Assembly: GCA_013151535.1 (NCBI GenBank)
Contig: JAADIC010000215.1
Coordinates: forward strand, 3,840 to 9,673
Direction: 5' to 3'
Origin: Alphaproteobacteria bacterium
Lineage (GTDB): Bacteria; Pseudomonadota; Alphaproteobacteria; Rhodobacterales; Rhodobacteraceae
Length of the DNA: 5,834 nt
The notes beneath the pieces were generated by a model. That model did no database searches and had not been told where the DNA came from. It saw nothing but the letters and a program-made list of their open reading frames with translations. Shown piece by piece: positions 1-5,834 of the stretch (position 1 is its first letter; the number at the start of each line of letters is the position of its first letter). The position numbers and the translations under genes were made by a program.

Positions 1-71
1 CGCTAGCCCGCTAGCCCGCTAGCCCGCTAGCCCGCTAGCCCGCTAGCCCGCTAGCCCGCTAGCCCGCTAGC
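1..71. repeat. Tandem array of an 8-bp unit (CGCTAGCC), about 8.9 copies
   Basis: Eight perfect copies of CGCTAGCC fill 1-64, followed by seven matching bases (65-71) before the pattern breaks. Each unit contains the palindrome GCTAGC. Because 8 is not a multiple of 3, TAG recurs in all three frames of both strands, so the array cannot be coding. It starts at the first base of the window, so its true length is unknown. It ends 12 bases beyond the stop codon of the minus-strand VWA gene. In that gene's transcript the unit would read GGCTAGCG, and any two copies could pair through GCTAGC into short stems, so a role in 3'-end formation is possible but unproven. There are no spacers, which excludes CRISPR. 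Confidence 0.95.
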
Positions 72-83
72 GCAGTGGCCGCT

Positions 84-2324
84 TTACTTCACCGTAATCA
101 CCTGGGTGGCCAGCACCGTGTTGCCCTGGTTCATCACATATCTGATTTCGTATTGGCCGGGGCGGTCCGGCAGGTTCAGCTCCAGATCGGGGCCTCTTTG
201 TGTATAGGCATAAGACAATGTCGCCGAGCCACGCGCGCCGATCTTTGCCACCGACACATAATCGAGCGCATAATCCGGCCCTGTCCATCTGACGGTGATT
301 ATAGATCCGGCATCGGCCTGATCCACCACATCAAGCGTGGCCGAGACGGCGGAAACCTCGATCTCGCGGCGCGCCAGCACCGTGTTGCCCTGATCGAGCA
401 CATAGCGAATTTCATAGCGCCCCGGCTTGGGGGGCATGGCAATCTCAAGCCCCTTGCCGCTTTTTGTATAAGCGTAGTTGATGGTTTGACTGCCGCGCAT
501 GCCAATTTCAGCAACCGACACATAATCGAGCGCATAATCCGGCCCGCTCCAGTCAATCACAATTGTCTGTCCGGCGATGGCCGTTTGCGGCGCGTTCAGG
601 CTGGCGGTTACCGGCGTGATCGTGATCGGTTTGCGCATCAGCACCGTGTTGCCCTGATTAAGCACATATCGCAATTCGTATGTGCCGGGCTTTGTCGGCA
701 TCACCAGCCCCAAAGGCGTGCCATTGCGGGTGTAGGAATAGTTGATCGTCTGACCGCCGCGCGCGCCGATTTCAGCAACCGAGAGGTAATCAAGCTCGTA
801 ATCCGGCCCGCTCCAGTCAACGCTCAGCACCTGACCGGCAATGGCGGTGTCGGGCGTGTTCAACTGTGCTGTGACTTCGCTCACCTCGATCTTCTGGCGA
901 AACACCACGGTATTGCGCTGGTTCAGCACATAGCGCACCTCGTAAGTGCCGGGCGTGGACGGCATTTTCAAACCCAGAGGCTGGCCGCCATTGGTGTAGG
1001 AATAGGTCAGGGTCTGACTGCCGCGATCACCGGGATTGGCGGTTGACAGGTAGTCAAGCTCGTAATCCGGCCCGCTCCAGTCCAGCATCAGGGTTTCACC
1101 GACAAGGGCGGTTTCGGGCAGGGATATCGACACCTCGAACGGCACGATTTTGATGGTTTCGCGCGCCAGCACCCGCGTCGGTGAATCCAGCATATAGCGG
1201 ATTTCGTAAGTGCCCGGTATCGGTGGCATTTGCAAACCGATGGTTGGCCCACCGCTGGTATAGCTATAGGTGATGTATTCACCATCCCGAACGCCAATGG
1301 CGGCGGTGGAAAGATAATCCATGTCCTCGTTCGGGCCGCTCCAGGTCACATCGATGGTCGAGCCGGCGATGGCAGTTTCAGGCAGATCGAGTGTGGCCAG
1401 CGGCTTAAACTGGGGTAATACAAGGTTAAAGCTGCTCTGGCCACCCGGGGTGATTTTGACCACGGCCTGAACATATTCCTCGTCCTTGATGCGCAGCACC
1501 TCGGCCTTGTAGGTGCCGGGTTTGACCTTGAGCTGCAGGCTGTCGGTTTCCAGCATGTCGATGAACACTTCGCCGGTATCCACGTTGCTCAATTGCCAGA
1601 CGATACCGTTATTGATGATCGGCCCGCCTTCGCCATCCGTGGCCCCGAAACGGATCTGCACGTCCTTGGGCAGGGCGGGTTCGGGGGGCAGCGCGGGTTC
1701 GGGTTTGGCCACGACCAGCAGCGCCTCGGTCAGTTCCTTGGCGTTGGCGGCGGTCAGAAATTTGCCGCCGGTATTTTCCGCCAGGCACTGCAATTGCGCC
1801 CGATCCGCCTTATTCGCCACGTCAAAACCGATCACATGGGCGGTGAAGTCGATGCCGGCCTCTTCCAGCGCCGTGCCGACTTCGCAGGTGTTGAGGTTGC
1901 AGGTTTCGCGCCCATCCGAAATCAGGATAACGGTGGCCTTTTCCTCGGTGTATTTCAGCTCCTCCGCGGCTTTGATGACGGCGGCGGACAGGGGCGTTTT
2001 GCCCTTGGGCTTTATAGCGTTGACGGCGCGGCTGATTTCTTCGCGGTTGCCGATGCCGGGCGCAACCAGGGTTTCAATATCACTGCAATCGCCCTTGCGC
2101 CTATGGCCATAAGCGGTGAGACCAAGTGCCTGATCTTCGGGAATGGATTTGAGCAAACCGTTGATAACTTCTTGCGCGATGGTGATTTTCGCCTTGCCGT
2201 CGATCTGCCCCCACATGGAGCCGGACGCGTCAAACACAAGGATGGTGCGGCCGGCTTCCTGTGCGCCAAGCGAGGAGGCCAGCGCAAACGAGACACCGGC
2301 GAAAAGTGATAATATGCGGGACAT
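84..2324 (-). CDS. Exported VWA-domain protein with five 88-residue C-terminal repeats
   Basis: This is a 746-residue protein, probably periplasmic or secreted. Residues 1-21 form a signal peptide: Arg3, a hydrophobic core, and likely cleavage around residues 18-21 before QEAG. Residues 26-205 are a VWA domain with the MIDAS motif DASGS (Asp32, Ser34, Ser36), a candidate Thr70 and the later ISDG (Asp137). Cys80, Cys142, Cys147 and Cys180 could form disulfides after export. A PEPALPPEPALPK linker (208-220) leads to a beta-rich segment (about 221-305) resembling carboxypeptidase-regulatory-like folds. Residues 307-746 are five repeats. No membrane anchor, lipobox or sorting signal is visible after the signal peptide. 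The ATG at 2322-2324 is supported by AGGAGG six bases upstream. VWA domains usually bind protein ligands through a divalent metal; such proteins are often labelled Ca-activated chloride channel-like, which does not establish a channel function. The ligand is unknown. The family call is secure and the role is not. Confidence 0.93.
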   Translation of the reverse strand: MSRILSLFAGVSFALASSLGAQEAGRTILVFDASGSMWGQIDGKAKITIAQEVINGLLKSIPEDQALGLTAYGHRRKGDCSDIETLVAPGIGNREEISRAVNAIKPKGKTPLSAAVIKAAEELKYTEEKATVILISDGRETCNLNTCEVGTALEEAGIDFTAHVIGFDVANKADRAQLQCLAENTGGKFLTAANAKELTEALLVVAKPEPALPPEPALPKDVQIRFGATDGEGGPIINNGIVWQLSNVDTGEVFIDMLETDSLQLKVKPGTYKAEVLRIKDEEYVQAVVKITPGGQSSFNLVLPQFKPLATLDLPETAIAGSTIDVTWSGPNEDMDYLSTAAIGVRDGEYITYSYTSGGPTIGLQMPPIPGTYEIRYMLDSPTRVLARETIKIVPFEVSISLPETALVGETLMLDWSGPDYELDYLSTANPGDRGSQTLTYSYTNGGQPLGLKMPSTPGTYEVRYVLNQRNTVVFRQKIEVSEVTAQLNTPDTAIAGQVLSVDWSGPDYELDYLSVAEIGARGGQTINYSYTRNGTPLGLVMPTKPGTYELRYVLNQGNTVLMRKPITITPVTASLNAPQTAIAGQTIVIDWSGPDYALDYVSVAEIGMRGSQTINYAYTKSGKGLEIAMPPKPGRYEIRYVLDQGNTVLARREIEVSAVSATLDVVDQADAGSIITVRWTGPDYALDYVSVAKIGARGSATLSYAYTQRGPDLELNLPDRPGQYEIRYVMNQGNTVLATQVITVK
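87..1406 (-). repeat. Five tandem 264-bp (88-codon) repeats inside the VWA gene
   Basis: Going from the gene's 5' to 3' end, the units lie at 1143-1406 (R1), 879-1142 (R2), 615-878 (R3), 351-614 (R4) and 87-350 (R5). The conserved tryptophan of the W-S/T-GP motif falls at residues 328, 416, 504, 592 and 680, exactly 88 apart. Each unit also has DYxS, a G-R turn, YxYT, a hydrophobic-MP/LP stretch and a PGxYE(I/V/L)RY block, then a hydrophobic beta strand. R1 is the most divergent: it has PNEDMDYLS where the others have PDYxLDY, and it lacks the NQxNTV segment. R2 and R3 share DYELDYLS while R4 and R5 share DYALDYVS. At DNA level, 250-281 (R5) and 514-545 (R4) are identical over 32 bases. The units probably fold as a chain of small beta-sandwich modules extending from the VWA head; that fold is inferred. 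Confidence 0.95.
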
Positions 2325-2444
2325 GGATGGCCTCCTGAACGTCTCAGGTTTCGCACCTCGTTTGGGGCCAAAACCCGTTAACCTGTTTTCAGAGTGCCAA
2401 ATATCGCGCCTGTTTCCAAGGGATATGTTGTCAGCCGGTTGATT
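2325..2444 (-). other. 120-bp gap between the oxidase gene and the VWA gene
   Basis: Both flanking genes read on the minus strand. Apart from the Shine-Dalgarno and the short inverted repeat near the VWA start, I see no good rho-independent terminator and no convincing -35/-10 pair. The gap is long compared with the other spacings here. Together with the unrelated gene functions, that suggests the VWA gene has its own promoter, but none can be placed. Confidence 0.5.
2331..2336 (-). promoter_or_regulatory. Strong Shine-Dalgarno for the VWA gene, partly in a small inverted repeat
   Basis: Read on the minus strand, this is a perfect AGGAGG with six bases before the ATG at 2324. It fixes the start of the VWA gene. 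Half of it (2334-2336) lies in a CCTGA/TCAGG inverted repeat (2334-2338 and 2344-2348, 5-base loop), which could slightly mask the site in mRNA. Confidence 0.85.
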
Positions 2445-3782
2445 TCAGAAAAACCTGTCCTGCAACTGATACTTCACATAGGCCCCGCGAATGGCCCAGC
2501 GGCGCAGCGCGGGCAGCGGGAAACGGTTGAGGGGGCGGGCCATGATCGGTGGCAGATCAACCGGTTTTCCCATGGCAATATCCGCCACCGCGCGCCCGGC
2601 ATAAGAGGCCATCGCCACCCCGTTGCCATGATAGCCAAGGGCGGCGAACGCCCCTTGCAGGGTGGGAATTGGCCCGGCAAACTGGTGCAGATTTCGCGTC
2701 AGGCACAACAAGCCCGCCCAATTGTAATCGGTTTTTATGTGCCGCCACGCCGGAAACATCCGCTCAAAGTCGCGTCGGCTGGTCTGTTGGGCGGCTTTGG
2801 TGGCTGCGGGCGTGGCTGTCACCGCGCCGCGTTGGCCAAACAGGAAACGGCCATCGGGCATCAGGCGGAAATAATGCAGCAAATGGCGGCTGTCATAGGC
2901 CATCAAATCGGTCGCCCAGCCTTGGGCGGTTTGCTCGTCTTCTGTGATCGGGCGGGTCACCATGATGGTCGATAACAGCGGCAAAAACCGTCCGCCAAGC
3001 GCGTTTGGCAGATCGTCAGCGGAATAGCCGTTGGTGGCGATAATCAGTTTCTTGGCGCGGATAGTGGCGGTGCCTGTGGTCAGGATGAAACCCGCACCCT
3101 CTTTCGCAATCGCCGTCACAGTTGAACCACCAAACAACCGCGCACCGGCCTTTTGGGCAGCGCGGGCAAGGCCAAGGGAATATTTCAGCGGGTTCAGGGC
3201 GAACCCCGCCTTGCTGATGATACCACCGTGAAACTCAGGGCCGGATGCGCCATGCGCGGCCAGTTGATCCTTTGGAATTTCGGAAAACCCGATGCCGAAT
3301 GTGTCGCGGTAAAACCGCGCCTCGTGTTGCATTCCGGCGTATTTATCCGGCCTATGGGCCAGCAACAGCTCGCCCTTGGAATGGGTGTCCGCGTCAATAT
3401 TATAGCGCACCAGATTGTCGGCCACACGCTCGATCGAGGCCATCTGCGCCGCCATATGGGCCTTGGTCGCGTCCAGTCCAAAGCGCTTGATCTGGGTCTT
3501 GGTCGACATCACCGCGCCGCCCAGACAGGCGAAGCCGCCATTGCGCCCCGAGGCCCCCCAGCCGGGCTGGGCCGCCTCGAGCAGCACACATTCCAGCCCG
3601 TGTTCCTCGCGCAATTGCAGCGCCGCGTTGAGGCCGGTATAGCCACCGCCGATGATCGCCACTTCGGTGGTGATATCGCCCTTGGCGGCGGGGAAATCCA
3701 GCGGCTCGACCCCGGAATCCTCCCACCACGAGCCGATCGGGGCCTCGGTGTCATAGGCCATGGGTTCGTAAAGGCGTTTCAT
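2445..3782 (-). CDS. FAD-dependent amino acid/amine oxidase, DAO family (PuuB/OrdL-like)
   Basis: This is a 445-residue cytoplasmic flavoenzyme of the glycine/D-amino-acid oxidase (DAO) family, a usual length for it. The FAD-binding Rossmann motif is IIGGGYTG (residues 43-50), with Glu69 at the end of the second strand (VLLEA) as the likely ribose contact. GWGASGRNGG (74-83) is the conserved flavin-site loop typical of gamma-glutamylputrescine oxidase-like members. ATNGYS (249-254) and LGYHGNGVAMASYAG (382-396) are the later FAD-contacting blocks. The N-terminal SWWEDS segment (18-23) also fits this subgroup. The frame stays open to 4526, but that part lies antisense to the agmatinase gene. 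I chose the ATG at 3780-3782 (MKRLYEP) because protein similarity begins there; an ATG at 3795-3797 (MRGPPMKR) is the alternative. Neither has a clear Shine-Dalgarno. Divergent placement beside agmatinase and guanidinobutyrase suggests an amine substrate such as a glutamylated polyamine. The substrate is inferred, and another amino acid or sarcosine-like compound is possible. Confidence 0.9.
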   Translation of the reverse strand: MKRLYEPMAYDTEAPIGSWWEDSGVEPLDFPAAKGDITTEVAIIGGGYTGLNAALQLREEHGLECVLLEAAQPGWGASGRNGGFACLGGAVMSTKTQIKRFGLDATKAHMAAQMASIERVADNLVRYNIDADTHSKGELLLAHRPDKYAGMQHEARFYRDTFGIGFSEIPKDQLAAHGASGPEFHGGIISKAGFALNPLKYSLGLARAAQKAGARLFGGSTVTAIAKEGAGFILTTGTATIRAKKLIIATNGYSADDLPNALGGRFLPLLSTIMVTRPITEDEQTAQGWATDLMAYDSRHLLHYFRLMPDGRFLFGQRGAVTATPAATKAAQQTSRRDFERMFPAWRHIKTDYNWAGLLCLTRNLHQFAGPIPTLQGAFAALGYHGNGVAMASYAGRAVADIAMGKPVDLPPIMARPLNRFPLPALRRWAIRGAYVKYQLQDRFF

Positions 3783-3869
3783 CGGCGGGCCACGCATTTC
3801 TGGGCTGGTACTTGCATGCTGCTTGGGTAAACTCGCAGCAAGTCTGGCGCAAGATCGAAAGGAAATATC
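3783..3869. promoter_or_regulatory. Divergent control region with an interrupted inverted repeat
   Basis: These 87 bp separate the oxidase start (minus) from the agmatinase start (plus), so both promoters are expected in or near them. An inverted repeat has its left arm at 3810-3822 (ACTTGCATGCTGC) and its right arm at 3835-3843 (GCAGCAAGT). The arms match over nine bases if a 4-base insertion in the left arm is looped out, and the centre is TTGGGTAAACTC. The left arm also contains the palindrome GCATGC (3814-3819). This is a candidate binding site for a regulator controlling both directions. I cannot place a convincing -35/-10 pair, and the regulator is not in the window. Confidence 0.5.
3859..3863 (+). 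promoter_or_regulatory. Shine-Dalgarno that supports the GTG start of the agmatinase gene
   Basis: AAGGA, within a longer purine run (3858-3864), lies six bases before the GTG at 3870-3872. The next in-frame ATG at 3933-3935 has a GAAAGG run almost touching it, which is poor spacing, so the GTG start is preferred. Confidence 0.75.
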
Positions 3870-4838
3870 GTGGCACTGGAAGACGCAGCCAAGGATGTGG
3901 ACGGCGCGTTCACGCGCAAAGACCTGAAAGGCATGTCTTACGAGGCGACTTACGCAGGCGCGCTCAGCTTTTTGCGCCGCCGCTATACCAAGGATTTGTC
4001 CGGCGTTGATCTGGCAATCACCGGCATCCCGTTTGATTGCGCCGTCACCAACCGCCCCGGCACAAGGCTTGGCCCGCGCGCCATTCGCGAGGCCAGCGCG
4101 CTTCAGGTGTTCGATCCGCCCTATGGCTGGGACGTGAACCCGCTCAAGGATCTGGCCCTCGTGGATTATGGCGATCTGGCGTTTGATTACGGCCATGTGG
4201 CCAAGGTTCCGGCCCTGATTGAAGCGCATATCGCGGGCATTCTGGCGCGGGGCACGGCGGTGTTGACGCTGGGGGGCGATCACTCGATCAGCCATCCGGT
4301 GATCCGCGCCCATGCCGCCAAATACGGCCCCTTGTCGCTGATCCAGTTTGACGCCCATTCCGACACCTGGGCGGATGACGATTTTGAGCGGATTGACCAC
4401 GGCACGATGTTTTACAAGGCGGTGAAGCAGGGGCTGGTGGTGCCTGATCGTTCGGTCCAGATCGGTATTCGCACGGTGAACCCCGATACGCTGGGGGTGC
4501 ATATCATCGATGCGCCCGAGGTCCATGCCAGCAAGGCGACGGCGATTGCCGCCAAGGTCAAAGCCGTGGTTGGCGACAATCCGACCTATCTGAGTTTTGA
4601 CATTGATGCACTTGATCCGGCGTTTGCGCCCGGCACGGGTACGCCGGTTTCGGGCGGGCTGTCCAGCGCGCAGGCCATGGCGATATTGCGGGCTTTGAAG
4701 GGCATCAATCTGGTCGGTATGGACGTGGTCGAGGTCTCACCCCCCTTTGACACCACCGGGGCCACGGCGATTGCGGGCGCGCATATGGCGATGGAATTGC
4801 TGTGTCTGTTCGCCTTCAACAAAAAGGCGCGCGGATGA
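3870..4838 (+). CDS. speB: Agmatinase (agmatine ureohydrolase), SpeB type
   Basis: This is a 322-residue cytoplasmic enzyme of the arginase/agmatinase (ureohydrolase) family, expected to hydrolyse agmatine to putrescine and urea with a two-metal (Mn) centre. All metal ligands are present: His138 in GGDHS, Asp161, His163 and Asp165 in DAHSDT, and Asp244 and Asp246 in SFDIDALDP. His177 in DHGTMF and Glu288 in VVEVSPP match the other conserved active-site positions. The run DHGTMFYKAVKQGLV, then SVQIGIRT, then DPAFAPGTGTPV, resembles E. coli SpeB as I recall it, which argues for agmatinase rather than arginase. The start is GTG with a good Shine-Dalgarno, and the N-terminal MALEDA resembles related alphaproteobacterial proteins. 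The TGA overlaps the ATG of the next gene, so the two are probably co-translated. A related guanidino substrate cannot be excluded from sequence alone. Confidence 0.9.
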   Translation: MALEDAAKDVDGAFTRKDLKGMSYEATYAGALSFLRRRYTKDLSGVDLAITGIPFDCAVTNRPGTRLGPRAIREASALQVFDPPYGWDVNPLKDLALVDYGDLAFDYGHVAKVPALIEAHIAGILARGTAVLTLGGDHSISHPVIRAHAAKYGPLSLIQFDAHSDTWADDDFERIDHGTMFYKAVKQGLVVPDRSVQIGIRTVNPDTLGVHIIDAPEVHASKATAIAAKVKAVVGDNPTYLSFDIDALDPAFAPGTGTPVSGGLSSAQAMAILRALKGINLVGMDVVEVSPPFDTTGATAIAGAHMAMELLCLFAFNKKARG

Positions 4839-5773
4839 GCCGGTTCAACCAGCCCCTTAGTGGTAACGACATGCCGCGTTTTGCCGGGCCTAACACGTTT
4901 ATGCGCTTGCCTTCGGCTGCGGATGCGGCGGGGCTGGATGTGGCCTTTATCGGAGTTCCGATGGATATCGGCACCTCGTGGCGGCCCGGAACCCGCTTTG
5001 GCCCCAAGGCAATCCGGGCCGAAAGCGCCATGCTGCGGCCCTATAATATGGCGACGCGTGCCGCGCCGTTTGAACATCTGCACTGTGCCGATATCGGCGA
5101 TGTGGCGATCAACACGTTTGATTTGAAAGATTCTGTGCGCCGGATCACGGGGTTTTACGACGAGGTTCTTGCGCATGATGTGATCCCGATGACCATGGGC
5201 GGCGATCACACCCTGGCCCTGCCGGTGCTGCGCTCCATCGCCAAAAAACACGGCCCCGTCGGGCTGATCCATGTGGATGCGCATGCGGATATCAACCAGC
5301 ATATGTTTGGCGAGGAAATCGCCCACGGTACCCCGTTTCGCCGCGCCTATGAAGAGGGGCTGATGGATGCGCCGCGTGTCTGGCAGATCGGGCTGCGCGG
5401 CACCGGATATGGCGCGGATGATTTTGATACGGCGCGGGGCTGGGGCTTTCATGTGGTTGAGGCCGAAAAGCTGTGGCTGAAATCACTGACGGGATTGGCT
5501 GGCGAAATCAAGGCGGCCATGGGCGACGCGCCGGTCTATATCAGTTTTGACATCGACAGCCTTGATCCGGCCTATGCACCCGGCACCGGCACGCCGGAAA
5601 TTTGCGGGCTGACACCGCCCCAGGCGGTTGAGCTGATCCGCGGGCTGGCCGGGGTCAATATCGTCGGCTGTGATCTGGTCGAGGTGTCGCCACCTTATGA
5701 TACAACCGGCAATACCGCCCTGCTGGGGGCCAACCTGCTTTATGAAATGCTGTGCGTTCTGCCGGGTGTCTGA
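4835..5773 (+). CDS. gbuA: Guanidinobutyrase-like ureohydrolase (4-guanidinobutyrate to GABA + urea)
   Basis: This is a 312-residue member of the same ureohydrolase family, paralogous to the gene before it. The metal ligands are intact: His125 in GGDHT, Asp148, His150 and Asp152 in DAHADI, and Asp239 and Asp241 in SFDIDSLDP. His164 and Glu283 occupy the conserved active-site positions. Several blocks follow Pseudomonas aeruginosa GbuA closely from memory: QPLSGNDMPRF near the start, MDIGTSWRPGTRFGP (43-57), RPYNMAT (68-74), HMFGEEIAHGT (156-166) and CDLVEVSPPYDTTGN, ending in YEMLCVLPGV. Met157 in HMFGE appears to match the methionine associated with guanidinobutyrate specificity in GbuA. The frame extends upstream to 4802, but the ATG at 4835 begins the conserved N-terminus. 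That ATG overlaps the agmatinase stop as ATGA, with AAGG (4824-4827) seven bases upstream, so translational coupling is likely. Guanidinopropionase or another agmatinase-like activity is the alternative. Confidence 0.85.
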   Translation: MSRFNQPLSGNDMPRFAGPNTFMRLPSAADAAGLDVAFIGVPMDIGTSWRPGTRFGPKAIRAESAMLRPYNMATRAAPFEHLHCADIGDVAINTFDLKDSVRRITGFYDEVLAHDVIPMTMGGDHTLALPVLRSIAKKHGPVGLIHVDAHADINQHMFGEEIAHGTPFRRAYEEGLMDAPRVWQIGLRGTGYGADDFDTARGWGFHVVEAEKLWLKSLTGLAGEIKAAMGDAPVYISFDIDSLDPAYAPGTGTPEICGLTPPQAVELIRGLAGVNIVGCDLVEVSPPYDTTGNTALLGANLLYEMLCVLPGV

Positions 5774-5801
5774 TGCGCTAACCGGCCCGCCCGAACAGAG
5801 A
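5774..5801. other. Short gap after the guanidinobutyrase gene
   Basis: Twenty-eight bases lie between the gbuA-like stop and the putative convergent gene end. I see no GC-rich hairpin followed by a T run on either strand, so no terminator is called. Confidence 0.5.
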
Positions 5802-5834
5802 TTAACCGTCGAAATCAACCTCTTCGATCAGGCG
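5802..5834 (-). CDS. Possible C-terminal end of a convergent gene (partial)
   Basis: On the minus strand, ten codons are open from the window edge and end in TAA at 5802-5804, giving RLIEEVDFDG. Composition and codon choice (CGC, CTG, ATC, GAC) fit the neighbouring genes, and a convergent gene end here would explain the tight packing. Ten residues are too few to name a family, and a chance open frame is possible. Confidence 0.35.
   Translation of the reverse strand, partial: RLIEEVDFDG

Noticed and set aside
1..71. CRISPR array or phase-variable coding repeat
   Set aside because: The units are directly adjacent with no spacers, so it is not CRISPR. It lies after the stop codon with TAG in all frames, so copy-number changes cannot switch the VWA reading frame on or off.
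75..1046. Long plus-strand open frame (323 codons) opposite the VWA repeats, itself repetitive
   Set aside because: The 264-bp repeat length is divisible by 3, so any stop-free antisense frame is copied through every unit. The product is rich in His, Arg and Ala with no recognisable domain, while the opposite strand encodes a clear signal peptide, VWA domain and repeats.
1593..2309. Plus-strand open frame (238 codons) opposite the VWA domain
   Set aside because: It is antisense to the signal peptide and VWA domain, has a glycine- and phenylalanine-rich translation typical of shadow frames, and lacks a ribosome-binding site.
2325..2444. Rho-independent terminator after the oxidase gene
   Set aside because: Runs such as TTTGGGGCCAAAA look symmetrical, but they do not give a stable stem followed by a T tract in the direction of transcription.
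3783..3869. Guanidine riboswitch upstream of the ureohydrolase pair
   Set aside because: The guanidino-compound context made this worth checking, but the 87 bp show neither the paired ACGR-loop hairpins of the mini-ykkC type nor room for the larger ykkC aptamer.
3783..4526. Minus-strand upstream extension of the oxidase frame by 248 codons
   Set aside because: It lies antisense to the agmatinase gene, whose family motifs are unmistakable. Oxidase similarity begins at MKRLYEP, so the extension is a GC-rich open frame without support.
4586..5452. Minus-strand open frame (288 codons) opposite the two ureohydrolases
   Set aside because: It is the antisense shadow of conserved ureohydrolase coding sequence, and its translation shows no recognisable domain.

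Overview
The window is GC-rich, densely coding DNA that looks alphaproteobacterial. I favour a Rhodobacterales (roseobacter-type) genome, judging from codon use and the style of the proteins; this is inference, since no rRNA or marker gene is present. It holds four complete protein genes, probably the last codons of a fifth, a tandem-repeat block at the left edge, and short intergenic gaps. I see no tRNA, rRNA, insertion sequence or CRISPR array.

Left part (1-2444). An array of exact 8-bp repeats (CGCTAGCC, 1-71) opens the window. Twelve bases further on lies the 3' end of a minus-strand gene (84-2324) for a 746-residue exported von Willebrand factor A (VWA) protein. It has a signal peptide, a VWA domain with a DASGS metal site, a proline-rich linker, a small beta-type domain, and five tandem repeats of exactly 88 residues that run to the last residue. 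A strong Shine-Dalgarno sequence sits in the 120-bp gap upstream.

Middle and right parts (2445-5773). A minus-strand FAD-dependent amino acid/amine oxidase of the DAO family (2445-3782) is divergent from a plus-strand pair of ureohydrolases. These are a SpeB-type agmatinase (GTG start, 3870-4838) and a GbuA-type guanidinobutyrase (4835-5773), joined by an ATGA stop/start overlap. The 87-bp divergent gap carries an interrupted inverted repeat that could be an operator.

How they may work together: agmatinase converts agmatine to putrescine plus urea, and guanidinobutyrase converts 4-guanidinobutyrate to GABA plus urea. The divergent oxidase resembles the family that includes gamma-glutamylputrescine oxidase (PuuB), so it could act on an amine intermediate of the same route. 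The set reads as an arginine/agmatine-derived guanidino-compound catabolism locus ending in GABA and urea. The two hydrolase families are well supported, while the oxidase substrate and the joint pathway are inferred. The VWA gene has no visible functional link to this locus.

I found no clearly new biological system. The most distinctive sequence features are the five-fold 88-residue repeat, the palindrome-bearing 8-bp array beside its stop codon, and the compact agmatinase/guanidinobutyrase/oxidase arrangement.
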